Shown here in pieces: positions 10,801 through 23,570 of a stretch of DNA of 64,000 nucleotides. The translations under genes were made by a program, and so were the position numbers. The notes beneath the pieces were generated by a model, which did no database searches, was not told where the DNA came from, and worked only from the letters and a program-made list of their open reading frames with translations. The DNA is from Liolophura sinensis (lineage: Eukaryota > Mollusca > Polyplacophora > Chitonida > Chitonidae): positions 15,363,504 to 15,427,503 of the forward strand of contig NC_088298.1 of assembly GCF_032854445.1 (NCBI RefSeq). Reading direction: 5' to 3'. Each line of letters begins with the position of its first letter. The first letter of the stretch is position 1.

Positions 10801-11070
10801 TCACAAGAATCTCAAATGGGACCTGTCACAAGCTTGTGATAAGCCAGTAGCAGTATGGCCACAGCTGAACGAAGCCATCAGACGATTACCAGAAATCAGT
10901 TGCTCTTCAAACCTGTCATAGCTTCCATCAATTCACACTTCTCGGAGGACGAAGAAGATAAAAAAACATGCACCCTTCGATCAAACAACCGTGACGTTCA
11001 GCACAGAGTATATCCGTTCCGCAAGCGAGAGCCCACCAGATTTTTAAAAATAATTTGAGTAATTTATTCA

Positions 11071-11131
11071 ATTAATGTTTTACGTCGCACTTAAGAATAT
11101 CTCACTTATACAACGGCGGACAACATTATGC
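11071..11131 (-). mobile_element. SINE family A 3'-end fragment
   Basis: The sequence TTTTACGTCGCACTTAAGAA then TATCTCACTTATACAACGGC matches the reverse complement of the 3' block of family A. It directly abuts a family B SINE. The same juxtaposition occurs at 42205-42290. Confidence 0.6.
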
Positions 11132-11449
11132 TAGAACGGCAGATCCATCGCCAATCCTGGGTCGAGTCACACATAAAACCTTAAAAGAGGAAGTTGTAGC
11201 TTCCTCGCTTGGCATTCAGCATGAAGGGGATAGTGCAACCACTGGTTGACCCGTATCAGTATAATGGCTAGGGTGGGCCGCTTACTTGCCTTCGGTAAAG
11301 CGTCTCAGTGAAGCCCCACAAGATAAAAGAGCTGTGGAAATCCGTCCTGCAACAAGGAGGCACTTCACATGCAGTCTAAGGATTCCTTCGTTGTCATATG
11401 AATGAGAAATTGTTAAGTTCGATGTTAAACCACAAGCACTCACTCACTC
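11132..11449 (+). mobile_element. tRNA-derived SINE, family B copy 1 (head truncated)
   Basis: It shares with 34382-34692, 42300-42660 and 48132-48462 the blocks CCAATCCTGGGTCGAGTCAC, AAAAGAGGAAGTTGTAGCTT, AGCATGAAGGGGATAGTGCA, GGTTGACCCGTATCAGTATA, GAAATCCGTCCTGCAACAAG and a CACTCACTCACTC tail. The A-box part of the tRNA-like head is missing here. Confidence 0.8.
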
Positions 11450-11745
11450 GATGGCGTGTTGAAATTCTTCAGCAGTTGAATTAGTTTCAACGTTAAGAAG
11501 TTTAAGTTGTGAAAGCCGCACATCTCTTTATTGACATTTTTTTTAAGCGTTCATTCATTTAAACTGTTCCGACTTTTTGAAATAAACACTGTTCACTGTT
11601 TTGGTAAAAACACATTTGAGTAATGTACATAATTCTAAAGAATGACACATTCCTTTTGTTTCTAACTTTTGTTTATCGCGACAGGACTGTTCACATTTCT
11701 CGTACAAGGCCATATCTCAGAGTAAGAGGGAGATGTAGTTACCAG

Positions 11746-12982
11746 AGTTATAACACATAGTTATGTCACACAGTTATGACACACAATTATGTTACACATT
11801 TATGTCACACAGTTATGACACACAGTTATGTCACACAGTTATGACACACAGTTATGACACACAGTTATGACACACAATTATGACACACAGTTATGTCACA
11901 CATTTATGTCACACAGTTATGTCGCACAGTTATGACACACAGTTATGTCACACAGTTATGACACAGTTATGTCACATTTATGTCACGCAGTTGTGACACA
12001 CAGTTATGTCACACAGTTATGACACACAGTTATGACACAGTTATGTCACACATTTATGTCACACAATTATGTCGCACAGTTATGACACACAATTATGACA
12101 CACAGTTATGTCACACAGTGATGTCACACAGTGATGTCACACAATTATGTCACACATTTATGACACACAGTTATGTCACACAGTTATGACACACAGTTAT
12201 GTCACCCAATTATGACACACATTTATGTCACACAGTTATGACACACAGTTATGACACACAGTTATGACACACAATTATGACACACAGTTATGTCACACAT
12301 TTATGTCGCACAGTTATGTCGCATAGTTATGACACACAGTTATGTCACACAGTTATGACACAGTTATGTCACATTTATGTCACACAGTTGTGACACACAG
12401 TTATGTCACACAGTTATGACACACAGTTATGACACACAGTTATGTCACACATTTATGTCACACAATTATGTCGCACAGTTATGACACACAATTATAACAC
12501 ACAGTTATGTCACACAGTGATGTCACACAATTATGTCACACATTTATGACACACAGTTATGTCACACAGTTATGACACACAGTTATGTCACTCAATTATG
12601 ACACACATTTATGTCACACATTTATGTCACACAGTTATGACACACAGTTATGTCACACAATTATGACACACATTTATGTCACACAGTTATGACACAGTTA
12701 TGTCACACAATTATTACACACAGCTATGACACACATTTATGTCACACAGTTATGCCACACAGTTATGCCACATATTTATGACACACAATTATGACACACA
12801 GTTATGTCACACAGTTATGTCACACAGTTATGTCACACAATTATGACACACAGTTGTGTCACACATTTATGTCAGTCAGTGATGTCACACAGTTATGTCA
12901 CACATTTATGTCACACAGTTATGACACACAGTTACGTCACACAGTTATGACACACAGTTATGTCACACAGTTATGTCACACA
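11746..12982 (+). repeat. Minisatellite, 13-bp unit (CACACAGTTATGW), about 1.2 kb
   Basis: About 95 imperfect head-to-tail copies of CACACAGTTATGA/T, with variants such as CACACAATTATGA and CACACATTTATGT. Occasional 10-bp units (CACAGTTATG) break the register. The open frames in it (Tyr/Thr/Gln/Leu/Cys/His repeats) are a by-product of the repeat. Blocks of variant units recur, which suggests amplification by unequal exchange. Confidence 0.95.
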
Positions 12983-12989
12983 AAAACAC

Positions 12990-13107
12990 TGGAAGGTTTG
13001 TTTCCAACCTGAAGATGGTCGTGGGTTTCCTGGATCATGATGCTGGTCGCAGTCGTAAAGGTGAAATATTCTTTAGAACGGCGTGAAAAGAACAATTAAA
13101 TAAATAT
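12990..13107 (+). mobile_element. SINE family A 3' fragment
   Basis: Degenerate 3' half with GATGGTCGTGGGTTTCC, ATGATGCTGGTCGCAGTCGT, GGTGAAATATTCTTTAGAAC and an AATTAAATAAATA tail. It lies between two minisatellites. Confidence 0.75.
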
Positions 13108-13135
13108 ACCTATGTAATACGTTTTTTTTAGATTA

Positions 13136-14170
13136 TGGTCACAGATAAATCACAGACAAACGGCAGGTAGACTTGTGGCACACCACAGACAAACCAAAGG
13201 TAGACTCGTGGCACACCGCAGATAATCCACTGGTAGCCTAGTGGCACACCACAGACAAACCAAAGGTAGACTCGTGGCACACCGCAGATAATCCACTGGT
13301 AGCCTAGTGGCACACCACAGACAAACCACAGGTAGACTAGTGGAACAGCATAGACTTGTGCTTTCTCCACATTAGTAGACTAGTGGCACAGCGTAGACAA
13401 ACTTCTAATAGCCTAGTGGCACACCACAGACAATCCACAGGTAGACTAGTGGCACACCACAGACAATCCACAGGTAGACTAGCGGTACACCACAGACAAA
13501 CCACAGGTATCCTAGTGTCACACTACATATAATCCACATATAGCCCAGTGGCGTACCAAACACAAATTACAGGTAGCCATGTGGCACACCATAGACAATC
13601 CACATGCAGACTAGTGTCACACCACACACAATCCACAGGTAGGCTATGGACATACCACGCACAAACCACTGGTAGATTGGTGGTACACCACGGACAAATC
13701 ACAGGTAACCTAGTGGCACTTCACAGGCAAACCACTGGTAGGCTAATGGCACACCAGACACAAGCTACATGTAGCTTAGTGGCACACCATAGACAAACCA
13801 CTGGTAGCCTTGTGGCACTCTTCAGGCAAACCACAGGTAGATTAGTGGCACACAACACACAACCCACTGGTAGGCTAGTGTGGGGCACACCGCAGACAAA
13901 GCAGTGGCAGCCTAGTGGCACACAACACACAAGCCACAGGTAGGCTAGTGGCACACCACACACAAACCACAGGTAGGCTAGTGGCACCCCATACACAAAG
14001 CACAGGTAGGCTAGTGGCACACCACACACAAACCACAGGTAGCCCAGTGGCACACCACACCCAACACATTGGTAGGTTAGTGGCACACCACAAGCAAACC
14101 ACTGGTAGGCTAGTGGCACACCACAGACACAGCACTGGCGGAATAGTGGCACACCACAAACCAATGATGG
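13136..14170 (+). repeat. Minisatellite, 33-bp unit, about 1 kb
   Basis: About 31 copies of a 33-bp unit containing GTGGCACACCACAGACAAAC then CACAGGTAGACTA. Because the period is a multiple of 3, long open frames appear on both strands (11-residue repeats such as RLVAHHTQTTG on +). No initiation context or homology supports a protein. Confidence 0.95.
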
Positions 14171-16063
14171 TCTAGGTAGTGACAATCTTGTTTGTGACAG
14201 ACCCCCATCCTCCCCTCGATGTATTCTCTGCCTGCAGGGAAAAAATATTTTAGCCTATATTTCTTACCTAGCTATTAACATTCATTCCACAGATATTTGC
14301 TGTAGCCTATATAGACCAATATTTCAATTTCGTACCAATTTACCAAATAGCATATAGGCCTATTTAGACATGTTCTGTTATGTGAACCATTCCGTACTGT
14401 TCCCAGTGGAAGATGGCGTGTTTTACAGAATTACCTCTCTTGGATTGTACAGCACAGGCAGCAATAACCATTGCCGTCTGGTGGACAAGACAGATGACAA
14501 AGTTTTACTTCTACTGTTTGTAACTATGGAACCCATGACAATAAATACACGAGCAATTTTGTGACCAGTTCTTTTCACTGTAGATTTACAAGATGTGCTG
14601 TTTAATAGTTACACCTAAAATGGTAGTATATTGTAAATAATCAGTTAACTCCATTGCAAATCAACAAAATCTACATATCTACCAAGAAAACCAGTGTACA
14701 TTTACAGCAAAGTGCACTGTAAATGGTCAAACCGCTATAGTTTTACAGAAAATGTTGTAAATACACATCGACTAGAGTAAAATTACACCACATACGTGCA
14801 GAATTGCGCTGGGAAATGGTGGAAAATATTTACAACATGCCTCAGGCTGTAAATTTGCATTCAATTCTTACAGCGTACTATATATTCAGGGACAGCCTGT
14901 TTTCAGCTCCACCTAAGCGGAAATTGAGTTGGTTTTGTTTTTTTTTGGGTTTTTTTAATGTGAAAATGAATGTATACGCATTGGCCAAATCTGCATCCCA
15001 GTGCTTCCGGCGCCTAGGCGGCCCCTGGACCCTCGCCTAATAGACTGTGATAGTCGTTCTGGTCTTGTCAAATCCGCCCCCCCCCCCCCTTCCCCCAGTG
15101 AAGATCCACGCTACGCCCCTGGTCCGCATGCTGTGATTGCATTATTCATACAAAGGAGCAGGGAACGGGCATGCCTTTTATTAGCTAGGTCGACTGGGAC
15201 TTGAGTTCAATTCCAGTTTTAGACAAAAGTGTCAAAATTCCTATGCCTTCACTGTTTTCGAGACGTTCGTGGTAAGACTCGATCAGCAATGTCCTCTGGT
15301 GTGGTCTTACACGATGTTCGCACGAGAACCCATTGCATTCAACTATGACGTGAGTCATACGTGGAAAGGCTCACCAGAAAAAGCCAAATATGTTTTCTTT
15401 CAAATGTTTTCTTTTCCTGTTTACTTTTTGCATTAAACTGGCTGTATAAACTATGAGTAGGCCTAATAATTCTTGAGAATCGAATCAAATAACAGTTAAG
15501 TAGATATCACTGCACAATTACGTTTAAAGTTCATACTGGTATCTTCCATACTGGTAAAGTCCTAATTACGCATGGTTATTGTTGTAAATAGAAGTATTGA
15601 AACTTGCAATTATACTCTGAGATATATACATGCGCTTCCTTATGTAACCAGCTTTGAGTTTCGGACCTGTAATGATGTAGCCATGTTTTTTTAACGCATA
15701 TATAATAAAAGCGTTTACAACCGGAATTTGTTCCTTTCAGTTAACCAATGTGTTCAATATAGTTTTAATATATTCATAAATGCTATCATAATTCAGATTA
15801 AACGCAAAAATTTACAATGAAATAAATTTATTAGACATATACCACATCCTTGTTTAGAACATTATTATGCAAAGATGATATATACCAAATGATGGCCGGA
15901 ATTCCCACTATCCAAATCTATCTTCAAATACCCTTATCTCCTGAAAGAAAAAAATCGAAAAAAATATTTAAGGTCATACTTGCAAATAAGTTTCAACTGA
16001 TTTTGGCAGCTTTATTACGTTTTCTTCTCGTTTAAATCACTCACTCGTTTTACAGATGATATG
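14171..16063. other. Intergenic, no gene seen
   Basis: No coding region is supported. A GC-rich patch at 15000-15130 with a C run and TGAAGATCCACGCTACGCCC looks like the end of an old interspersed repeat. Several short frames were rejected. Confidence 0.5.
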
Positions 16064-16075
16064 TTTAATATAATA

Positions 16076-16341
16076 GGGGCCTCCGTGGCTCAGTTGGTTA
16101 GCGCGCTAGCGCAGCGCAATGACCCAGGAGTCTCTCACCAATGCGGTCGCTGTGAGCTCAAGTCCAGCTCATGCTGCCTTCCTCTCCGGCCTTACGTGGG
16201 AAGGTCTTGCAGCAACCTGCGGATGGTCGTGGGTTCCCCCCGGGCTCTGCCCGGTTTCCACCCACCATAATGCTGGTCGCCGTAGTATAAGTGAAATATT
16301 CTTGAGTACGGCGTAAAACACCAATCAAATAAATAAATAAA
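16076..16341 (+). mobile_element. Full-length tRNA-derived SINE family A with target-site duplication
   Basis: The tRNA-like head has an A box (GTGGCTCAGTTGGTTAGCGC) and a B box (GAGCTCAAGTCCAGC). The family body follows, then TTCTTGAGTACGGCGTAAAA and the AAATAAATAAATAA tail. The 12-bp direct repeat TTTAATATAATA flanks it at 16064-16075 and 16342-16353, direct evidence of retrotransposition. A tRNA gene is excluded because the head does not close a cloverleaf and is fused to the body. Confidence 0.93.
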
Positions 16342-16353
16342 TTTAATATAATA

Positions 16354-18889
16354 TCTAAGTAATATTTTACTTACGAGCTATTCCATCAGTGAAAGCTTAC
16401 CGAGTGGAGGAAAAAATGAAGTCAACAAAGCCCAACACAGAATTCAAGTATTTAAATGCCTTATAAATCTCTTTAAATGCAAAAAAAAAAAAAAAAAAAA
16501 TTAAACAATTTCTGTGCATAGTTTTTAGCTGTTCGTCTCACTAACCCATGTTTTTTTTCCTTACTTTTTTTTGTACATATATTTTTGACTTAATCGTAAG
16601 GACAGCTAAAGAAAGGCGTTGCATTATATAATGAATTAATTAGAATCAGACATCTGTTAGAAAGAAAATGTTTTTAAATAAGTATTCCAACAGAAAAAAA
16701 AAGAGGACGAAAAGAAAGAAAATGCATCGCGTGACTCATTCAAATTGATTGAAAGTAAGGTCTATACATCCAATATACTAATGGTCTAAAAATAGACTGT
16801 AACTTGTCCCAATCTGACACTTTGTCACCCTCTCGCGTGCCAGTGTGCCTTAGCGGGTCACGTGACGTCAGTGGACAACATGGAGGGAGTCAAAGAGCAT
16901 GAGAAGGTTTGAAACAGTTTTGTCAGCGTGTTTGGTAAGCATATGGCAGCTTTTTAACAGATAAATGGGAGTCTAGCAATGCTGATTAAGAAAGAGCACA
17001 CATCGTTGACTTGTCACGTCGCATTGTTTGCGTGGGGATGATAGAAATGTAAGACAAGCAGGGCAGAAAACTGAGAAACTCGACCGCTCGCTGGCAAAAC
17101 CCCGATAGCATGGATGTGCAGGTTACAGACGAAGTTCGAATCCTACAAGTGGTGTGAGAAATGAGATGGATTTTGTCTGACTCTCTGTTATGTTGTACTG
17201 ATTTAATTGCGCTTAAAAATAAAGGTATAGAATGTAGGCCTAGGTGCAAAAAGTCTAACTGACCGTAGATTGCAAGAAATTCTCCAGTCAACAATTCAAG
17301 CACAAATGTAGTTAGGCCTAGGCTATACACCATAGATGTGCGATTGTGCCAATATTGATGCGAGAAATTTCCCATGTTAAATTACCAGGCTGTGAAATTA
17401 CACCAGATCTCTTGGAGCACGTTTAAAATTACAACACGTATGTACATGTAAAGTATATGGAGAATTTACTCTGTGGGTGACACCTGGATTTGAACTCGTG
17501 TAGTAGTGCATGACCCTCACTGGCTCCTTCATCTGAAGTGTTACTCTTGCAACATCTCATCCCATCATTACATTGCAGAACTATATATTAGGCCATTTTA
17601 GTTGCGGAAAATATTTGAACTCCCAAACTGATGGTTTATTTTGCCATTAAAAAAAGGTTTTAATCAATTTTCAAAAATTTTCAAACTTAAATACTCTCAG
17701 AAAGCACAAGTTTTACATGTAGTTGCATTTAAAGCGAACATAAAGTCTGCCACTATATATACACACAGAAAAAATTATATAGGATGCGGTTATCTCAGAA
17801 AAATATGTAAAAAGTTCTACCAAGCATTGAAAGCCAAGAAGATGAAGTTCAGCATTGGGGATATGGCACTGAGGGACAATTCATTCGTAGTAATATTGTA
17901 GAAGCCCTTGTGAACTTGGCCAATCAGCAGCGCTGAAAGAATCACCTGATAATTGGCAGTCACATCGAAAAACCTATTAGCTCTCGATTGTCAGTGTGGT
18001 TTCTTATAGTGGATAGACAGATATCTGTGCAATAAATTGGATTTGCAGTAGTAAGTCAGTAAGTTTTAAAGTGTTGCATTTTGGACCACACATTTATGGG
18101 CAGGGAACTGAGAACGGCTGCCCGTGTCACAATGCGTACATGTTTTGCAGGAGACAGCAGTAACTTGTCATTATGAGCTGGCAAGAAAACCGCCTCCGGA
18201 GAGTGATTGCTAGAAGAAAAATATTTTACTTTGCATTATTTTTTCCGAGCAAATTCAGATTTATTACGAAAATATTTTCTTACAACTTGAATGAATTCCC
18301 TGAAGTCGGTACAGACAGCTAGGCCAAATGCTGACACCCATGCAGGACGAGGATGAGCGGGCTGCTGAAACACAACGCCTGTGTCCACGAACATGGCCAT
18401 GACCGAGCTTCAAACTAAAAGAAACATCGACCCTTTGAACACGGACGCAGTTAATACTTTAATTTCTTTTGTTGGGTATTTTTGTTTGTATCTTCTCATT
18501 GTCACATTATTTAATACCAACGGTAGTGAAGAGCTCCTAGGTTTTGTGACATCACTCTAGATTGCTGCAACATGGTAAAATGGTGTCAACAAATGAGTGG
18601 CAAGGCACTGACGATTGTTTGCTATTTATTTTGGTGATAAGCGGTGTAGAATTTTAAAAATATTTTTTAGATTATTTCTGGCATACTACTTTATGTATTA
18701 ACTCAGCCTTAGTGGTTGACTTTATATTCACTTTAAAAAAATGTCTTTATGCGAGGTTACAATGTCACCTTTAAAGTTTTGGATCAGAACAATCAATTTG
18801 TTTTCTAGATTTGGCCCTGCATGAGGACACATATTTGAATCCTTGAGTTAGATTCCTAACAGCTTCAAGTCCGCTTTCCTTTGCCCACA
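16354..18889. other. Region with no identified coding sequence
   Basis: It holds an A-rich dispersed repeat (about 16380-16570, related to parts of 36810-36960) and a candidate promoter motif at 16859. No coding exon is supported, although an ATG at 16883 opens a short frame (MEGVKEHEK) ahead of a weak GT. Confidence 0.4.
16859..16870 (+). promoter_or_regulatory. Overlapping E-box and CRE motif (CACGTGACGTCA)
   Basis: CACGTG (16859-16864) overlaps TGACGTCA (16863-16870), in a locally GC-richer stretch. It lies 7.7 kb upstream of the start codon of the large Ig/SH3 gene and could belong to its promoter or to another transcript. No TATA box or initiator was identified, so this is only a candidate. 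Confidence 0.25.
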
Positions 18890-19084
18890 GACCTGTGTTT
18901 GGCCCTGTTACTCTGCCAGCAATAGCTTGGTATGCATATCTGTGCGTCACACGTGGGAAAGTTCATCAGGAAGTTGCCCAGTGTCAGAGGTTTACTCTGG
19001 GAACTCCAGTTTCTTCCACTCGCTTATTTCAAACATTCTTGAGTATTGATTTAACAACAATCAAATAAATAATTAAATAAATAA
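18890..19084 (+). mobile_element. Degenerate SINE (family A-like tail)
   Basis: Recognisable traces are CACACGTGGGAAAGTTCATC, GTTTACTCTGGGAACTCCAG, ATTCTTGAGTATTGATTTAA and CAATCAAATAAATAATTAAA. The head is not recognisable. Confidence 0.6.
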
Positions 19085-19379
19085 GCAACCTAATTATGTA
19101 TATTTGTAGCAGAATTACTGGAAAGCATCTGCATAACTGAGCGGTTGTGAGGGGTTGTGCTTTTAATAGTGGATAAATTATTTTCCTAAAAAAAAAATCA
19201 AACAGTAAAGAAAAGGATGAAAGTGTTGATTTTCACAAAATCTGACAGTTCTCTGGATAGTGAATGTATGTAAGCCAGCCTTCTTTCCCAGACACATGGC
19301 CTGTGTATGAACACTTCCATTTAGACCCATCAGACATCTCTCATCTTCCCACTCTATATTCTCCATAGAATGTTCACGA

Positions 19380-19830
19380 TGGAGGGAATGTGAAGAGGCT
19401 GACTGATATTGTTTTCCGAATCGTCACTGATATATCTTCACCAAATCTCCCCGGAAACACGCCGAAGAGAACATATGGTCCATTGCCAGGCAGTGCTTCT
19501 TTAGATCTGTGCCTCAGTTACCCAACACCAATCAGCAGCTGTGAATCCTGTAACCATGGCGACAGGGAGTAGTTATCTCGAGATTCCCCATGTTTCTGAT
19601 TGAGGATGTGACTGTCTTGAGGCTACCCTTAAGTCACAATTGCATGCGATGTTGGTAGGAAGTTGAAATGTCAAAGGTCACTTAGAGAGTACACTGTTCA
19701 CCATAGACTGCTTCATGTTATATCACCCGAAGGGATTAACCTGATCTTGCAGCCATCCCATCATGCTCTAGGATTGCCCACACTCTGGTGGCTGCCTTTC
19801 TCGGGGAAAAGATCGCTTGCTTAACTGGAG
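19380..19830 (+). other. Candidate 5' UTR exon region ending in a strong donor
   Basis: A locally GC-richer stretch ends at 19830 with GAG|GTAAGT, a consensus 5' splice site. The next strong acceptor in a sensible place is at 24503, before the start codon of the large Ig/SH3 gene. It could therefore be a non-coding first exon. Its left end and any transcription are unknown. Confidence 0.25.
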
Positions 19831-20582
19831 GTAAGTGTGGGAAGGTTAAATAAAAGTGTTGTCATTAACATGTTTTTAGTCATTAAAAACAATGGATCTT
19901 ATTTCTATATCATTTCAGGTAGAAAACGAATTAACTGGACATAATTTGAAAAGAGAAAAACCAAAAAAATATATGCATTATGTATTTAAACTAAATTTTT
20001 GTTTTGGCACAAACTTTCTTTTTGTTTTAATTATAACAAATAATTCTATGGTTTGGCTTTTTTTTTTTTTTTAATTTTTTTTTGTGGAAATTATCTGTTT
20101 TCTGTTGTGATACCAATTAAGAAATTTGCTTTCTGATGTCCATGTACAATAACATGCATGTATACTTTTTGAGAGGAAGAATTCTATTTTTTGAAGAGTA
20201 ATGCCTAAGAATAAAATGATCAGATAATGCAAAAAAGAAAAAAAAACAAAAAAACAAAAAAAACGAATGGATGCAGTAAAAGCCACATCCCTTGCATTCA
20301 AGGTCACCCAAGACAACAAGCCCTGCATCAGTTTTCCCTGACCCCTCCCAGTCCCATTCTAATCAAGTATGAATGCCATGGCAACAGGAGTCTTGTGCTA
20401 TATACATGTGTATAAGTATTTAGTACCAGTACTGGTTACTCATTCATGTCTGTGTAAGTATAAATCACACTTAATCAAGAGAAATTTCTCTCTAAAATGA
20501 AGTGAGTTTTAATCATTTACCATGTCATGTATTTATTTATATAATAATGTACATTATTTATATGTGTAGTAATTTATGTGTT

Positions 20583-20645
20583 TTGTGCCATACTCAGGAA
20601 TACTTCACTTACAAGAGGACAGCCAGCATTTTGGCATTATCACTG
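20583..20645 (-). mobile_element. SINE family A 3'-end fragment
   Basis: GTGCCATACTCAGGAATACT then TCACTTACAAGAGGACAGCC is the reverse complement of the family A 3' block, heavily truncated. Confidence 0.55.
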
Positions 20646-20747
20646 ATATTTTTTTATATTATCTGGAATTCATGTACTTTTAAAGTTTGACAATTGAAAC
20701 CTTAATTTGTACAAATGTAATTAAATAAAAGTTATTTGTAAGAATAT

Positions 20748-20967
20748 GGCCCCAGGATCACGAAGCAATCTTAGACCCAAGTCAAAATTTCAATCCTTAA
20801 ACTTGGTATGTTCCTTTCCGTCATTTTAGCTGAAATTTTTTGTACACTAACTTACCCAGAATTTACAATGTCAAGCAATATTTTGACCTTGTTATGTAAG
20901 AAATGCCAATTTTAAAGTGATTTGAAATTTTCACTGAAGTCCTAAGGCCACTTCGTGACCCCGGGAC
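20748..20967 (+). mobile_element. MITE-like element, family M2 copy 1
   Basis: About 220 bases with imperfect terminal inverted repeats: GCCCCAGGATCACGAAGC on the left and the complement of CACTTCGTGACCCCGGGA on the right. The interior is AT-rich with no open frame. A related element with the same kind of ends lies at 48804-49050. Confidence 0.6.
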
Positions 20968-22149
20968 CTGGTATTGTTCTCTTTCAGTCACAAGAGATTA
21001 CAAGTTCAATTCCAGCTCGTGCTGGCTGATTTGGTTTACGAAAATATGGGGCCTATTGTAGGTTAATTCAGTCCGTAACACATCAGACTTATGCTGGATG
21101 TCCCAACTATTCATCTGTCAAAAGAGCCCTCTTTTGCAACATTTTATTCATTTTCAGAACTCTTACATTGCTGTTCTGCAATGGACTTAAACTTGTAAAT
21201 ATACTGAACAGACAAGTTTAATTTTTGGGCAGTGTTATTCATTTTCAATAAAATTACAGTCACATTTGTTTCATTATGGATTTTGGCAGAGCTGTTATGC
21301 TTATTGCTCAACCAGTTGTTGGGCACCTTTTATATGGCAGTATTTCCAAAATACTTCTATTTTTTTGTTTTTGTATTGATTTAATTGATAAGATAGTTGG
21401 CTTTGTACTTAATTCTGGCATTTGGTCCCTGATTGTCAGAATTATACTAGTTGAAAGCACCTCCCTACATACAGACTTAACATGGTAAAGTCCAGTGGCC
21501 TGGAGACTGATGCATCTTAAACCATTTAGCCAGTAAGGGCCGTGACTAAAGTTTACTGCCAAAATACAAGCATTTGATATTCAAGTCCAAGACTAGTTTA
21601 TTAGAAAGTTAAAAAAGAGTTTATAGAAAGTTTATTATGTACATGTAGGTAATAAAAAAAGAAAGAAAAAAAACACACACACGCTCTAAAGAATGCATCA
21701 GGTAAATTTAGGAGTCTTTTTAAAGTTGTATGGAATTTAATACTTAATATTTCGTAGTGGCATATTTTGAAGAAAAGAAAAAATTGTGTATGTATCAGTG
21801 GATAGATAGACCACTGAAGTTACATCTGATTGAAACTTCCTTAAACTTTTTTTTTTTTCAGTGAAATGAATTCATTCAAATACAGTTTAAAAATTCTAAT
21901 GTGAACTTTGTATATATTTACTATGTATGTATGCTTGGGGGTTTTATGTCGCACTTAAGAATGTTTTAGTTTTTATGTCAACGAAGAGTCATTAGGTGTG
22001 TGTACATCTACTGTGTCTTCTTGTGTCATTAGAGTTCCTAAACTCTGATAATATGGTCCATAAAGCCATCCTTAGAACTTACAGGTTTAAACGGCTTCAG
22101 CTCTCTTCAGAAAAATTTAAAAAATAATTCATATTTTAGCTTTCTTTGT

Positions 22150-22390
22150 GATTGTGGGATGATGCCAATGCTGCATCATGCTGAAGACACCAGATATGAC
22201 ACCCCACCCAGTCACGTTACACTGACACCAGGTCAACCAGTCTTGTTTCCTTGCTCTAATCTCTCAGTGCTCAGCACCAAGAAACGCAGCAGCAAGTACA
22301 GTTTTTAAAGTCTTTTATGTGACCTGACCCAGATTTGAACCTGAGGACTCCCGACTTCAAGGCGGACACTGTATAAAATATTAGGGCACC
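22150..22390 (-). mobile_element. tRNA-derived SINE, family C copy 1
   Basis: Read on the - strand, the tRNA-like part shows a B box in CCTCAGGTTCAAATCTGG. A body follows with CTTGCTGCTGCG, GCACTGAGAGATTAGAGCAA, GACTGGTTGACCTGGTGTCA and GGGGTGTCATATCTGG. The same blocks occur on the + strand at 35430-35620. Confidence 0.65.
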
Positions 22391-23570
22391 AAAATAGTCT
22401 AATGTGGATTTTGTAAAGAACTTCTGGGTTCATTAAAATCAGACAACCTTTTTTACTCATACCTTACGCCGTCTCTGGAGTAGGAAGAACTTGTCTGTGT
22501 ACCTATGAGTTCATATTTACAACAAAGAACTTCGTGTAAGATGAAATTGATAGTGATGCTCAATGTCATAGCAACATAGGTGTATAATTCTGGTGTTTGC
22601 AGAGGAATCCCAATTTACATGTAATTTAAATGTGGTTTATATTCGGACTTTGCCACAATAGTTTTATTTTATTAGTCATCCAGCAATTTTTAATCTATCT
22701 GTCCAGCGATCAGAATATCCTTGTAGACAGCTTCAAATAACCCTGTATCTAACGAGTCTGCTCTCTTTTTTTTTTTCTTACACAAACCTTGACAGCATCT
22801 ACAGATACATATTGTTACAACTGCCACACACAACACACACATGGTTTCCATGAGGTTGTTTTCTGCTTACGGCACCTCTCCTTCAACTCTGACATTTACC
22901 GTGTTGAACGGACCTGTGATGATGAGGCTATATAACACGGACAATGCCAGGCACCGCCACATGGTTAAACCATTGAAACCTTTATACATTACACCTATGA
23001 CCTCTGGCTGGCTCAGGTACTCATGATTATAAATTCATTTACCGTCATACATCTTACCTTACTGTTAAGGCGAACAAACTACTGGAAGCAGTGTTATAAA
23101 AGTTTACATTCACTTTTTTTTCACACTCTTCATAGTTTTCAAGTTTAATCAAAAGGACAATGGCTGGGCGACATTTTGTCGCCTTGTTCTGCTCCTCGGT
23201 GGATGCCCAGGTGACTACTCATACTGAGAAAAGAGTTCACATTAAGGAATTTAGGCTAGCTAGTACTATAGTGACAAGAAAAACAAACTGTCTCTGTGAC
23301 TCAACTACCATTTTGGAATGAATGCATGGTTCTTGTATGACTGTTTTACTTATTATATTTTATTTTACACTCTTATTGTCCCATTGTACGTGTTTTTTTT
23401 TTTGTTTACACACGAAGAGAGAACATGAAACGGTGGGTTCTCAGTGGCATCCTCCAAAATAATATTCATTTATATTATTTTTGATGCACTCGCGGAAGTG
23501 AAGGTGGGAAAATGATGGCTTTGCCTCAAATCTACTTAATCTTTAGCAAATATGCAATAAAGCAGCACGA

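Noticed and set aside
13548-14185. Long frames on both strands over the 33-bp array
   Set aside because: Repeat artefact of a period divisible by 3.
16076-16165. tRNA gene at the SINE head
   Set aside because: A and B boxes are present, but the arms do not form a cloverleaf and the segment is fused to a SINE body with target duplications.
17641-17901. 86-codon Lys/Phe/Ile-rich frame
   Set aside because: AT-rich composition, no splice signals and no recognisable motif; consistent with chance.
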